Counted from the first letter of the stretch, positions 16,198-25,278 are shown. The stretch is 64,000 nt of DNA from Stigmatella aurantiaca (GCF_900109545.1 NZ_FOAP01000024.1:1-64000); one strand, 5' to 3'. Notes: generated from the sequence alone by a model not told the origin. Made by a program: numbers and translations.

Positions 16198-18318
16198 ATG
16201 GCGGAGAAGATCCTCGTCACCAGCGCGCTGCCCTACGCGAACGGCCCCATCCACATCGGGCACGTCGTTGAGTACGTCCAGACGGACATCTATGTGCGTT
16301 TCCTCCGCTCGTGCGGCAAGAACGTCGTCTACTTCTGCGCGGACGACACCCACGGCACCCCCATCGAGTTGAACGCGGCCAAGCAGGGCCTCAAGCCCGA
16401 GGAGTTCGTGGCCCGGTGGGCCGAGCTGCACCGCAAGGACTTCGAGGACTTCGACGTCAGCGTCGACTACTTCCACTCGACGCACTCGCCCGAGAACAAG
16501 GCCTACGCGGAGCTCATCTACGGGCGGCTCAAGGAGAAGGGGGACATCGAGCGGCGCGACATCGAGCAGACCTACTGCGAGCACGACAAGCGCTTCCTGC
16601 CGGACCGGTTCATCAAGGGCACCTGCCCCAACTGCAAGGCGAAGGACCAGTACGGCGACTCGTGCGAGAAGTGCGGCAAGGCCTACAGCCCCACGGACCT
16701 GGTGGATCCGCACTGCTCGCTGTGCGGCAACCCCCCGGTGCGCAAGCGCTCCGCGCACCTGTTCTTCAAGCTGTCGCGCCACGAGGCCTTCCTGCGCGAG
16801 CTGCTGCGCAGGCCGGGCTTCCTCCACCAGGGGTTGGCCACCCAGCTCCAGGGTTTCTTCGAGAAGGGCCTGGCCGACTGGGACATCAGCCGGGACGGGC
16901 CGTACTTCGGCTTCGCCATCCCAGGTGAGACGGACAAGTACTTCTACGTCTGGCTGGATGCGCCCATCGGGTACATCGCCACCACGGAGAAGTGGGCCCA
17001 GGAGACGGGCAAGGCCCAGAGCGCCCTGGACTACTGGGGGCCGGAGAGCAACACCCGCATCGTCCACTTCATCGGCAAGGACATCGTCTACTTCCACGCC
17101 CTGTTCTGGCCCGCGGTGCTGAAGGTCGCCGGGCTGCACGGGCCGGATGAGGTGAAGGTCCACGGCCACCTCACCGTGAACGGCGAGAAGATGTCCAAGA
17201 CGCGCGGCACGCTGATTCCCGCGCGGGACTACCTCGACAAGCTGGACCCCAGCTACCTGCGCTTCTTCTACGCGGCGAGCCTGGGCCCGGGGCCGGAAGA
17301 CTTCGACCTGTCGCTCAAGGACTTCCGCCTGCGCGTCAACGGCGAGCTGGTCAACAACGTGGGCAACCTCGCCAACCGCGCCCTGACGATGCTGGCGGGG
17401 CCGCTGGAGAAGCGGCTCGCGCCCGGCGCGGACGGCGCGGGCAAGGCGCTCGTGGAGGCCGCGCTCGCCCGGGTGCCCGAGGTGCGCGAGTCCTTCGAGA
17501 AGCTGGAGTACCGCAACGCCATCCGGGTCATCGTGGAGATCGCCCAGAACGCCAACGCCTTCCTCCAGACGCAGGCCCCCTGGGCCAAGGTGAAGACGGA
17601 CGCGGAAGGGGCCCGCGCGGACCTCTCGGATGCCGCCGACATCGTCTACCTGCTGGGCGCGCTGCTCACGCCCGTCATCCCCCGTGTGACGGACCGGCTC
17701 TTCGCGCAGCTCGGGGCGCCGCCGCTCACCTTCGCCGGGCTGGAGTCGGCCCGCTACCCGCTGCTGGACCGGAGCCGGCCCATCGGCACCCCAGAGCCGC
17801 TCCTGCCCCGGCTGGAGGAGGAGCGCGTCAACGCCATCATCACCGCCCCGGCCGGAGCGCCCATCCAGGCGGCCGCCACCACCGAGGCGTCCAAGAAGGG
17901 CGAGAAGAAGGCGGACAAGGCCGCGAAGAAGCCGGCCGAGGTGCCCGTCACCCAGGCCTCGCCGGGGGCGGGCGCGGCGCCTGCGGGCTCCGGGGAGATC
18001 GAATACGCGGACTTCGCCAAGGTGGTCCTCAAGGTGGGCCGCATCCTGGCGTGTGAGCGCGTGCCGGACGCGGACCGGCTCCTGAAGCTGTCCGTGGACG
18101 TGGGGGAGGAGTCGCCGCGCACCATCGTGTCGGGCATCGCCGAGGCGTACACGCCGGAGCAGGTGACGGGCCGCCGGGTGGTGGTGGTGACCAACCTCAA
18201 GCCCCGGAAGCTCAAGGGCATCGAGTCGCGCGGGATGCTGCTGACCGCGGGGCCCGGGGGCAAGAGCCTGTCCCTGCTGGATCCGGGCGAGCTGCCGCCC
18301 GGCTCCGAGGTGAAGTGA
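16198..18318 (+). CDS. metG: Methionyl-tRNA synthetase
   Basis: 706 residues; ATG 16198 preceded by AGGAGAG. Class I catalytic core: SALPYANGPIHIGHVVEYVQ (HIGH motif) and KMSKTRGT. The zinc knuckles are a four-plus-four arrangement (CPNC, CEKC, CSLC), typical of the longer MetG forms. An Ala/Lys-rich linker (KKGEKKADKAAKK) leads to a fused C-terminal EMAP/Trbp111-like tRNA-binding domain (FAKVVLKVGRILACERVPDA to LKPRKLKGIESRGMLL). Charges tRNA-Met with methionine. It overlaps the HEAT-repeat gene by four bases if that gene uses GTG 18315, implying a metG-HEAT-tatD operon. Confidence 0.95.
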   Translation: MAEKILVTSALPYANGPIHIGHVVEYVQTDIYVRFLRSCGKNVVYFCADDTHGTPIELNAAKQGLKPEEFVARWAELHRKDFEDFDVSVDYFHSTHSPENKAYAELIYGRLKEKGDIERRDIEQTYCEHDKRFLPDRFIKGTCPNCKAKDQYGDSCEKCGKAYSPTDLVDPHCSLCGNPPVRKRSAHLFFKLSRHEAFLRELLRRPGFLHQGLATQLQGFFEKGLADWDISRDGPYFGFAIPGETDKYFYVWLDAPIGYIATTEKWAQETGKAQSALDYWGPESNTRIVHFIGKDIVYFHALFWPAVLKVAGLHGPDEVKVHGHLTVNGEKMSKTRGTLIPARDYLDKLDPSYLRFFYAASLGPGPEDFDLSLKDFRLRVNGELVNNVGNLANRALTMLAGPLEKRLAPGADGAGKALVEAALARVPEVRESFEKLEYRNAIRVIVEIAQNANAFLQTQAPWAKVKTDAEGARADLSDAADIVYLLGALLTPVIPRVTDRLFAQLGAPPLTFAGLESARYPLLDRSRPIGTPEPLLPRLEEERVNAIITAPAGAPIQAAATTEASKKGEKKADKAAKKPAEVPVTQASPGAGAAPAGSGEIEYADFAKVVLKVGRILACERVPDADRLLKLSVDVGEESPRTIVSGIAEAYTPEQVTGRRVVVVTNLKPRKLKGIESRGMLLTAGPGGKSLSLLDPGELPPGSEVK

Positions 18319-19295
18319 GCCCCATGGACTGGCGGGCCGAGCGGGATCGCGCGCTCCTGGTGCTGGAGCGGGAGAAGAGTCCAGCGGTTCGCGCCGATGC
18401 GGCGGACCTCCTGTTCCAGCTGGCCGCGGAGGAGGCCGGGCGGGCTCCCGAGTTCGCCGGGGTGCTCACGCGGCTGCTGGCCGATGCCCAGGGGGAGGTG
18501 CGCCGCTCGGGCCTGGGCCTGGCCACGCTCGTGCTTCCGCAGGGGGAGCTGATCGACACCCTGTCGGCGCGCCTGTCGGATCCGGACGTGGGGGCGCGCC
18601 TGGAGGCGGTGGGGCGGCTGGCGGACCTGGCGCTGCCGGAGGTTCGCGGCGCGCTGGCGCCCATGCTGCAGGATGCCGTGCCGGAGATTCGCTTCGAGGC
18701 GGCGCGGGGCATGGCCTCGCTGAAGCACAGCGCGGGGCTGGACGTGCTCGTGGAGGCGCTGGACAACGAGAGCCTGCGCTTCCGGGCCCTGGGGGCGCTC
18801 GCGGAGCTGGAGGACCCCCGGGCGCTGCCCGCCGTGAAGAAGCTGTTCCGCCGCTGGCTCCTGTCCCCGTTCGAGAGGACCCAGGCCGCGGGCGTCCTCG
18901 CCAAGCTGGGAGACACCGAAGGGGTGGAGTGGCTGGTGAAGCGCCTCCAGAAGCGCTGGAGCACGGACCGGGCCCTCGCGGTGGAGCTGTGCGGCGAGGT
19001 GAAGATCCCCAACGCCCTGGAGCGGCTGAAGGCCATCCTGGAGGCGCCGAAGGACCCGTGCCGGGGCGCGGCGGCGCGGGGCCTGGGCCGCCTGGGGGAG
19101 CCCGAGGCGCTGCCGTGGCTGCTGGCCCTGCTGGAGGACCCGGGGGCGCCGGAGGACTTCCGGCTGGATGCGGCCGAGGGGCTCTGGCGGCTGGGACTGC
19201 CCGAGGGGCAGGCACGCGTGCGGGCCGCCGCCGCCTCGTTCACCTCGCCGGAGGTGCGCGCGGAGCTCGACGAACTGTTGCAGGAGATGCCATGA
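18315..19295 (+). CDS. HEAT-repeat protein
   Basis: 326 residues, nearly all alpha-helical HEAT/PBS-lyase-like repeats, e.g. LADAQGEVRRSGLGLATLVL, LSDPDVGARLEAVGRLADLA and RGAAARGLGRLGEPEALPWL. Such solenoids act as protein-protein scaffolds; no catalytic residues are evident and no partner can be named. GTG 18315 overlaps the metG stop; ATG 18324 is the alternative. It overlaps tatD by four bases (ATGA), so its expression is coupled to both neighbours. Confidence 0.82.
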   Translation: MSPMDWRAERDRALLVLEREKSPAVRADAADLLFQLAAEEAGRAPEFAGVLTRLLADAQGEVRRSGLGLATLVLPQGELIDTLSARLSDPDVGARLEAVGRLADLALPEVRGALAPMLQDAVPEIRFEAARGMASLKHSAGLDVLVEALDNESLRFRALGALAELEDPRALPAVKKLFRRWLLSPFERTQAAGVLAKLGDTEGVEWLVKRLQKRWSTDRALAVELCGEVKIPNALERLKAILEAPKDPCRGAAARGLGRLGEPEALPWLLALLEDPGAPEDFRLDAAEGLWRLGLPEGQARVRAAAASFTSPEVRAELDELLQEMP

Positions 19296-20068
19296 AATTG
19301 ATCGACGCCCATTGCCACCTGGAGAGCGCGGACTTCGCGGAGGTGACGCCCGTGCTGGAGCGCGCCCGTGCCGCTGGGGTGGTGCACGCCATGGTGGTGG
19401 GCCAGTTCCAGGGCCCCGGGGACTGGGGCAACGCGCTGGAGGTGGCCGCGGCCTACCCGGACTTCCTGTCGCCCACGCTGGGCATTCACCCCCACGAGGC
19501 CGCCCGGGCCACCGAGGCGGACTTCGCCCACCTGGAGCGCACCTGCGCCCGGCCCGAGGTACTCGCGGTGGGCGAGGCGGGGCTGGACTACTACTACGAC
19601 CGGTCGCCCCGGGAGGTGCAGGCCGCGGTGTTCCGCCGCCAGTGCGCGCTGGCGCGGTCGCTGGGCAAGCCGCTCGTGGTGCACGTGCGGGATGCGCACG
19701 AGGACTGTGAGGCCATCCTCCGGGAGGCGGGGCTGAACCGGGGCGTCATCCACTGCTTCACCGGGGACACCACCGCGGCGCGCCGCTACCTGGACCTGGG
19801 CTTCCACATCTCCCTGTCGGGCGTGGTGACGTACAAGAAGACGGAGGCGCTCCAGGACGCGGTGCGCTTCACGCCGGTGGACCGGCTGATGGTGGAGACG
19901 GACAGCCCCTTCCTGGCGCCGGTGCCCTACCGGGGCCGGAAGAACGAGCCCGCGCACGTGGTGGAGACGGCGCGCAAGGTGGCGGAGCTGAAGGGGCTGC
20001 CGGTGGAGGAACTGGCCGCCGCCACCACGGCGGCCACGGTGGGGCTGTTCGGGCTCCGCCTGCCGTAG
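19292..20068 (+). CDS. tatD: TatD family metal-dependent hydrolase (DNase)
   Basis: 258 residues. Metal ligands of the amidohydrolase-like TIM barrel are present: MKLIDAHCHL, GIHPHEA, AVGEAGLDYYYDRSPREVQ, VVHVRDAHED, HCFTGD and VETDSPFLAPVPYRGRKNEP. TatD proteins are 3'-5' exonucleases or DNA-repair enzymes acting with divalent metal, and MetG-TatD pairing is common in bacteria. Start ATG 19292 lies in the ATGA overlap with the HEAT gene. It converges directly on the next minus-strand gene, with stops abutting. Confidence 0.92.
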   Translation: MKLIDAHCHLESADFAEVTPVLERARAAGVVHAMVVGQFQGPGDWGNALEVAAAYPDFLSPTLGIHPHEAARATEADFAHLERTCARPEVLAVGEAGLDYYYDRSPREVQAAVFRRQCALARSLGKPLVVHVRDAHEDCEAILREAGLNRGVIHCFTGDTTAARRYLDLGFHISLSGVVTYKKTEALQDAVRFTPVDRLMVETDSPFLAPVPYRGRKNEPAHVVETARKVAELKGLPVEELAAATTAATVGLFGLRLP

Positions 20069-22027
20069 CTACGCCGAGGCGCGGCGGGTGACGAGCTCCT
20101 TGGTCACCCCCTCGAGATCCTTGTCGAGGTGGGGCATGTCCAGCAGCAGCGCGTCGGGATCGTACTGGAACTCCGCCTGCTTGATTTGCAGGAGCGCGTG
20201 CATGGCGGACTCCCCGGCCTGGCCGGCGTAGGCGGCGTAGACGATGCGCCCGCGCTCCAGGTGCAGGTAGCCCTCGAACGAGTGGTGGCGCAGCAGGAGC
20301 CGCCCGGACTTGCGTCCGCTGGCGAGCGTCTTGAGCAGCTCCAGCAGGGGCAGCTCGTCATAGCTGCCCCGCACCACGCGCGCCGGGCCGTTGTGGAGGA
20401 TGCGGTCCTCCTGGAACTGGCGGACCGTCTTCGACGCCGCGTCCGTGTCCGCGGGCGACTGCACCGCGGTGGCACCGGCCATGAGCAGCCGCTCGCGCGA
20501 GGAGTTGTCCGGCTCGCCGAGCACGAGGATGGGCAGGCCCGCGCCCTCCGGCGTGCCGCGCGCGTACTGGAGCAGGGAGAGGATCTCGGGCAGCCCGAAG
20601 CGCAGGCTCACCACGAGCACGTCACACTCCTTGTTGGCCAGCCCGTCGAGCGCGCCCTCCAGCGTGGAGAAGGCATACACCACCAGCCCCTGCCGGAGCA
20701 CCGACTCCAGCATGTCCGTGCGGATGGCCTCGTCGGACTCGGCGATGAGCACCTGCCGCCCGTCCTGGACGATGCGGTGGCGCAGCAGCTCGCCGCTCTG
20801 CACCTGCCCGACGATGTCCGCCACGATGGGATCGTAGAGGACGCCGGCGTTCTTGCGCAGGTGGTCCAGCGCCTGGGCCTTGGTGAGCACCTTGCCGTAG
20901 GCGTTGCCCGGGTTCTTCGTCAGGTCCAGGAAGCTGTCCACGGTGGACAGGATGCGCGCGCCCAGGACGATGTCCTCGCCCTTGGTGCCCAAGGGAACGC
21001 CCGAGCCGTCATAGGCCTCGTAGAGCTGGGAGAGCAGGGTGTTCACCATGGGCGGCAGGTTCACCGTCTCGAAGAGGCGCGAGGGGGCGCGGCACAGGCG
21101 CTTGGCCTCCTCCTTCCAGTTCGCGGCGGCGGCGTTGCTCGCCAGGGTGTGGTGGCGCTCGTGGGACTTGCCCAGGTCATGCAGGTAGGCGGCGATGGCC
21201 AGCGCGGTCAGCTCCTTGGGCGCGATGCCCATGCGCTTGCCCACGATGGAGGCCTGCCGGGCCAGCTGCGTCGAATGGCCGCGGTGGTGGGACCGCTCCT
21301 GCTCCAGCAGGCTCACCAGGACATTCAGCGTCTCGACGAAGTCGCTCTCGGCGATGGACGAGCGCGTGGCGCCCACCATGTCGCGCATCTGCGTGGTCAT
21401 CCGCAGCAGCTGCGAGCCCGCGGCGCGCGGCGTGCGCGAGCCCGGATCCGTCTCGAACCGGAGCTGTGAAATCGGGGCGCTCCGGCTGCCGCTGCCCGTG
21501 GCCTCGTAGGCCCCGGCCATGGCGGACACATCCGCGCGCTGGACCTGGGCATTGCCCGATTCCAGCGCGGTGAAGGCCGTGGGGTCTCCGTAGTAGTACT
21601 TGCGGATGGCCGCGGCGATGGCGCTGCGCAGCCCCACGAAGGCGTAGACCTCGGAGACGCCGGTGACGAGGGCGATCTCCTCCATCATCGCCTTGTTCTG
21701 AGGCTCCGCCGCGACGATGGAGAGCAGCTTGCGCTCCGTGTCGTACGCCAGCGGCAGGACGTTGTTGGACTCGGCCATCCGCACGGGGATGCGGTCCAGC
21801 ACCGCCGTGGCGATCTTCGCCTTGGACAGCTTCTCCGCGGAGACAAAGCGCGTCTGGAACTCGGTGGCCAGGAAGCGCAGCAGGGCGGCTTCCTGGAGCA
21901 GGCCCAGCTCCACCAGACAGTCCCCGAGCTTGTGGCCGGTGATCTTCTGGTGGTCGAGGGCCTTGCTCACGGCCTCGGCGGTGACGAGGCCGGCCTCGAT
22001 CAGGCGTTCTCCGAGCCGCTTGGCCAT
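20069..22027 (-). CDS. Multidomain regulator: GspE/MshE N-domain, HD-GYP-like, pseudo-receiver, DUF4388 (PATAN)
   Basis: 652 residues. Residues 1-140 match the type II secretion ATPase N-domain (MshEN-like): RLGERLIEAGLVTAEAVSKA and GDCLVELGLLQEAALLRFLA; this domain can bind c-di-GMP in MshE. Residues about 235-430 are HD-GYP-like: HHRGHSTQLARQ and the HD pair in AAYLHDLGKSHERHH, but the GYP site reads DGSGVPLG. Residues about 445-550 resemble a receiver, yet the phospho-acceptor position is Ser (DVLVVSLRFG). The C-terminus (LLELLKTLASGRKSGRLLL, HLERGRIVYAAYAG) is a DUF4388/PATAN domain, common in gliding-motility and polarity regulators. A cytosolic c-di-GMP-linked signalling role is inferred. 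Starts one base after the stop of the YhaM-like gene. Confidence 0.82.
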   Translation of the reverse strand: MAKRLGERLIEAGLVTAEAVSKALDHQKITGHKLGDCLVELGLLQEAALLRFLATEFQTRFVSAEKLSKAKIATAVLDRIPVRMAESNNVLPLAYDTERKLLSIVAAEPQNKAMMEEIALVTGVSEVYAFVGLRSAIAAAIRKYYYGDPTAFTALESGNAQVQRADVSAMAGAYEATGSGSRSAPISQLRFETDPGSRTPRAAGSQLLRMTTQMRDMVGATRSSIAESDFVETLNVLVSLLEQERSHHRGHSTQLARQASIVGKRMGIAPKELTALAIAAYLHDLGKSHERHHTLASNAAAANWKEEAKRLCRAPSRLFETVNLPPMVNTLLSQLYEAYDGSGVPLGTKGEDIVLGARILSTVDSFLDLTKNPGNAYGKVLTKAQALDHLRKNAGVLYDPIVADIVGQVQSGELLRHRIVQDGRQVLIAESDEAIRTDMLESVLRQGLVVYAFSTLEGALDGLANKECDVLVVSLRFGLPEILSLLQYARGTPEGAGLPILVLGEPDNSSRERLLMAGATAVQSPADTDAASKTVRQFQEDRILHNGPARVVRGSYDELPLLELLKTLASGRKSGRLLLRHHSFEGYLHLERGRIVYAAYAGQAGESAMHALLQIKQAEFQYDPDALLLDMPHLDKDLEGVTKELVTRRASA

Positions 22028-22028
22028 G

Positions 22029-23576
22029 TCACCCTTCCGTGGGGCCGTTGTCCTCGGACTTGCTCTGCGAGCCCTCGGCGGGGGCCAGGGTCGTCAACGC
22101 GCTGAACGGCTTGAAGGTGAGCTCCTGGGGCAGGTTGTTCGGGTCGCGGGGCGGCCGGGGCGGACGGTCCTCGCGCGGCGGGCGGTCCTCGCGCGGCGGA
22201 CGGTCCTCGCGGGGGGGACGGCCTTCCCGCGGCGGACGGTCCTCGCGGGGGGCCCGCTCCTCGCGGGGCGGACGGCCTTCCCGGGGCGGACGCTCCTTGC
22301 GCGGGGCGGGGGCGGCGGCCTCGGTGCCACCCGGGGTGGCCTGGCCCTGGGGGGCGGGGCTTCCGGAGCCCTTGCCCTTGCGGCGCTCCTCACGCGTCTT
22401 GCGGCGGCCCTCCACCGGCGACTTGCCGCGCGCGGTGGGCGCGGGGCCCTTCCAGAGCTGGCGCTGCTCGTAGAGCTTGAGCGGCTCGGTCCACTTGTCG
22501 TTCGGGTCGCGCGCCATGGCCTCCAGCCACGAGGCGATCCGGGAGTCGAGCGTGTCGAGCGCGTGGACGATGTACGCCTCGATCGTCATGGGCAGCTTGG
22601 GCGAGCCGTACTCCAGCTTGCCGTGGTGGGCGAGCACCAGGTGGGTGAGGTGCTGCTCGAGCAGGGGCGGGAAGCCGGGAATGGCCAGGGTCTTCTCCCG
22701 GATCTTCTGCGCCGACATCACCAGGTGGCCCACCAGCTTGCCCTCGTCGGTGTAGTCGAAGCCCTTCTCCGGAGAGATCTCCGCCACCTTCATCACGTCG
22801 TGCAGCAGGGCGCCCGCCAGCAGCAGGTCCCGGTCCGCCATGGGGTAATGGTCCGCGACGCGCAGCGTCAGGCGCATCACCGACAGCAGGTGCTCGGCCA
22901 GGCCCCCCCGGTAGGCGTGGTGAACGCCCTTGCCGGCAGGAGCGATGGGCAGGTTCGCGGCGAGCTGGGGATCATCCAGGAACGCCAGCAGCAGCTGCTT
23001 CACGTAGGAGTCATTCACCCGCTCGGTGATGATCTCGCGGATCTGTCCCACGGCGCGGGCGCCGATGTTGGCGCCGTCCTCGCGGGGCGGGCGCTTCTCG
23101 GAGGCGCCGTCCTCGCGCTTGTCCGCGGCCTGCGCGGGCTTCTCCGGGGCCTTGTCCGCGGGGGCCTTCTCGGCGGGGGCCTCGGCGGCGGGCGGGGCCG
23201 GGGGCGGCTCGAACTCGGCCATGTCCAGCGGGCCCGGGTCCAGGCGCTCCAGGGCCTCCACCACCAGCTGGGTCTTCCCGTGGAAGCTGATGATGTGGCC
23301 CTGGACGAGGATGTGGTCGCCAATGGCGAAGGCGGGCTCGAAGGTGTCCACCTTGTCGAAGATGCGGGCATCCATCTCGCCGCTCTTGTCCCCGAGCACC
23401 AGCGAGAGGAACACCTTGCCACTGCGCGCCGTCACCTTGCTCTTCTGGGTGACGCGGAAAACGGTGTGGACGCGGTCCTTCTCGCGCAGATCCTTCGCGT
23501 ACACCTTGCGAACGGTCTCGACGGAACCGCCCTCGGAGGTGGGGGCGGGAGTACCAGCGGAATTGTCGGTCGTCAT
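22029..23576 (-). CDS. YhaM-like 3'-5' exoribonuclease (OB fold + HD domain) with basic repeat tail
   Basis: About 515 residues. The OB-fold nucleic-acid-binding domain spans residues about 30-105 (FLSLVLGDKSGEMDARIFDK, VQGHIISFHGKTQLVVE). A Pro/Ala/Glu/Lys-rich linker (130-165) separates it from the HD domain, whose metal-binding residues are in YRGGLAEHLLSVMRL, LLAGALLHDVMKVAE, LVLAHHGKLEYG and YIVHALDTLDSRI. This OB-HD order is that of YhaM/CBF1-type RNases. The C-terminal 130 residues are disordered and highly basic, including eight RPPRE(D/G)-type units, probably for RNA or protein binding and absent from firmicute YhaM. ATG 23576 preferred; an ATG at 23597 also lies in frame. Co-directional and almost touching the downstream PATAN regulator gene. 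Confidence 0.85.
   Translation of the reverse strand: MTTDNSAGTPAPTSEGGSVETVRKVYAKDLREKDRVHTVFRVTQKSKVTARSGKVFLSLVLGDKSGEMDARIFDKVDTFEPAFAIGDHILVQGHIISFHGKTQLVVEALERLDPGPLDMAEFEPPPAPPAAEAPAEKAPADKAPEKPAQAADKREDGASEKRPPREDGANIGARAVGQIREIITERVNDSYVKQLLLAFLDDPQLAANLPIAPAGKGVHHAYRGGLAEHLLSVMRLTLRVADHYPMADRDLLLAGALLHDVMKVAEISPEKGFDYTDEGKLVGHLVMSAQKIREKTLAIPGFPPLLEQHLTHLVLAHHGKLEYGSPKLPMTIEAYIVHALDTLDSRIASWLEAMARDPNDKWTEPLKLYEQRQLWKGPAPTARGKSPVEGRRKTREERRKGKGSGSPAPQGQATPGGTEAAAPAPRKERPPREGRPPREERAPREDRPPREGRPPREDRPPREDRPPREDRPPRPPRDPNNLPQELTFKPFSALTTLAPAEGSQSKSEDNGPTEG
22159..22302 (-). repeat. Eight 18-bp repeats encoding RPPRED/G-type units
   Basis: Imperfect tandem 18-base units, such as CGGACGGTCCTCGCGGGG on the plus strand, encode Arg-Pro-Pro-Arg-Glu-Asp/Gly hexapeptides in the tail of the YhaM-like protein. 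Units vary at a few positions, indicating an older expansion than the NGLSA repeats. Confidence 0.9.
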
Positions 23577-23631
23577 CGTGGGCGCGGACACTACCACCCC
23601 CGCTGCCGGGAGTGCGGTCCATGATGGGGGT

Positions 23632-24771
23632 TCAATTCACTTCGAGGGCCATCGCGCTCAGGTACTCGGCCCCGGGGCTGTTCACCGGCAGGGGGTGGTC
23701 GGGCGGCAGGCCGAACCGGGCCAGCCGGAACGCGAGCCGCTGCTCGCGCTCGCAGGACTCCGCCACCAGCTCCTCGAAGGAGCCCCGGGCCAGCGGGGGG
23801 TGGTAGCCCGCCAGGAGCAGGCGGCCCCCGTGCCGCGTCCGGTTGAGGGCCAGGCGGACGTGCTCCACGAAGGCCTCGCCGGAGGCGACATCCTGGGTGT
23901 CGAGCAGCACCAGGTCGAACGTGTCCTGCGTGCCCCGGAGCACGGACAGGCACGCGCCCCGCTCCACCTTGACCCGGCCGAGCAGGCCATTGGCCTCGGC
24001 GTTCTCGCGGGCCAGGTCCGCCGCGTCCGCGTTGCCGTCGAAGGCGAGGATCTGCCGCGCCCCGTGCATGCCCGCGTGGACGAAGAGCCCGCCCACGTTG
24101 CAGCAGGGATCCAACACCCGGGCCCCGTTGGACAGCCGCGCGAGGAACCGGCGCAGCTCGCGCTGGTCATAGTGGTAGCCGGTGTTCTGGCCGTACGTGA
24201 GGTCCACGGTGAAGCGTGCCCCCAGCTCCAGCAGGCGGCACCAGCGGGGCGGGGTGCCATAGAGGACGTGGGGCCGCTGCGGGGCGAGCCCCAGCTGCTT
24301 GCGCCGGGGCGAGTCGTTGCGCAGGAGCACCGAGCTGGCGCCGGCCACCTCCACGATGGCGCGGGTGATTTCCTCCAGCCGTGCATCCATGGCGCGCGTG
24401 AGCGTCTGAACGACGAAGTGCGCGTCATACCGGTCCACGATGAGGCCGGGCAGGCCGTCGCCGTCGTCGTTCACCAACCGGCAGAAGCGCGGGTCATCCA
24501 GCAGGCGCGCGCGGCGCTCCATCGCGTGGCGGACGTGGCGGGGGATGAGCCCCTCGGCGCTCTCCTCGGGCAGCCCCAGGCGGCGCACGGCATAGGAGGA
24601 CTCCAGGTCCACATCTCCCAGGCCGAGCACCTGTCCATCCTCGTCCCGCAGCTGGGTGGGCTCGCCGGCCGTGGGCGTGCCGTCCATGGAGAGGATGTCT
24701 TCCCGGCGGAGCCAGAACGCACCGTGCCGCAATTTCTGCGCTGCTTCTCGGGACAGGTAGGTGTTGAGCAA
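23632..24771 (-). CDS. Class I SAM-dependent methyltransferase, RlmI/RlmK-like
   Basis: 379 residues. The N-terminal PUA-like part includes RREDILSMDG; the central EEHUD-like part has RLVNDDGDGLPGLIVDRY. The methyltransferase domain has TYGQNTGYHYDQRELRRFL and SAM-binding motif I VLDPCCNVGGLFVHAG. In RlmI, which methylates 23S rRNA cytosine, the motif after strand 4 is DPP(K/S)F; here the corresponding segment reads LVLLDTQDVAS, so the enzyme may have a different substrate or be inactive. Cytosolic. The start ATG 24771 directly precedes the fold (LNTYLSREAAQKLRHGAFWL). Upstream of it lie about 130 bases without a gene. Confidence 0.8.
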   Translation of the reverse strand: MLNTYLSREAAQKLRHGAFWLRREDILSMDGTPTAGEPTQLRDEDGQVLGLGDVDLESSYAVRRLGLPEESAEGLIPRHVRHAMERRARLLDDPRFCRLVNDDGDGLPGLIVDRYDAHFVVQTLTRAMDARLEEITRAIVEVAGASSVLLRNDSPRRKQLGLAPQRPHVLYGTPPRWCRLLELGARFTVDLTYGQNTGYHYDQRELRRFLARLSNGARVLDPCCNVGGLFVHAGMHGARQILAFDGNADAADLARENAEANGLLGRVKVERGACLSVLRGTQDTFDLVLLDTQDVASGEAFVEHVRLALNRTRHGGRLLLAGYHPPLARGSFEELVAESCEREQRLAFRLARFGLPPDHPLPVNSPGAEYLSAMALEVN

Positions 24772-24900
24772 AGCCGTCCTCCGTTTGCCGCGCCATGGCG
24801 GTCCTGGGGGCGAAATGCCCGCTGGACAACAACATGGGGGCGCCCGCGGCCGATTGCGGCAAGCGCCGCGCCGCCGCGCTGGAGGGCAGGGGAGGGAGCG

Positions 24901-25263
24901 TCAGGGGGAGGGTGGGGGCCGCCGGAAGGCCTTGAGCGTCACCCGGGTGAGCACCGCGGCCACGATGAGGGCGATGGCGAGCACCGGCATCATCCCCGCG
25001 CCGCGCCGCATCAACTCCAAGGCCACGGCCGACAGCAGCACCACGACGCCAATCGTCAGGGCCTGGGAGCGGGCCCAGGGTTTGGGGGCCGCGCGCCGGG
25101 CGCGCACCAGGACGGGCAGGCTGTCGGCCTTGCGCCACAGGGCGCTGCCCTCCTCGCGCACCTCGTCCTGCGGCTCGACGAGCCCTTGCACGTAGGCCTG
25201 CTCCAGGGCCAGGAGGTCAGGGTAATCCAGTTCCCCATCCGGGGTCCGTACGCGGTAGCGCAT
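24901..25263 (-). CDS. Small membrane protein with N-terminal GYF-2-like segment
   Basis: 120 residues. The first 50, MRYRVRTPDGELDYPDLLAL then VEPQDEVREEGSALWRKADS, resemble the short domains that read a table-like 'pLxxlxxlvxxGxlxpdDevw' pattern (GYF_2/DUF4339-like). Two transmembrane helices follow (ALTIGVVVLLSAVALELM and MMPVLAIALIVAAVLTRV), then a basic tail. Function unknown. It sits 15 bases beyond the stop side of the FAD dehydrogenase gene, on the same strand, and is probably co-transcribed downstream of it. Confidence 0.68.
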   Translation of the reverse strand: MRYRVRTPDGELDYPDLLALEQAYVQGLVEPQDEVREEGSALWRKADSLPVLVRARRAAPKPWARSQALTIGVVVLLSAVALELMRRGAGMMPVLAIALIVAAVLTRVTLKAFRRPPPSP

Positions 25264-25278
25264 GGGCTTCTCTCCTCG

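Noticed and set aside
22159-22302. 18-bp repeats as a CRISPR array or iterons
   Set aside because: No spacers, and in-frame coding for RPPRED units explains them.
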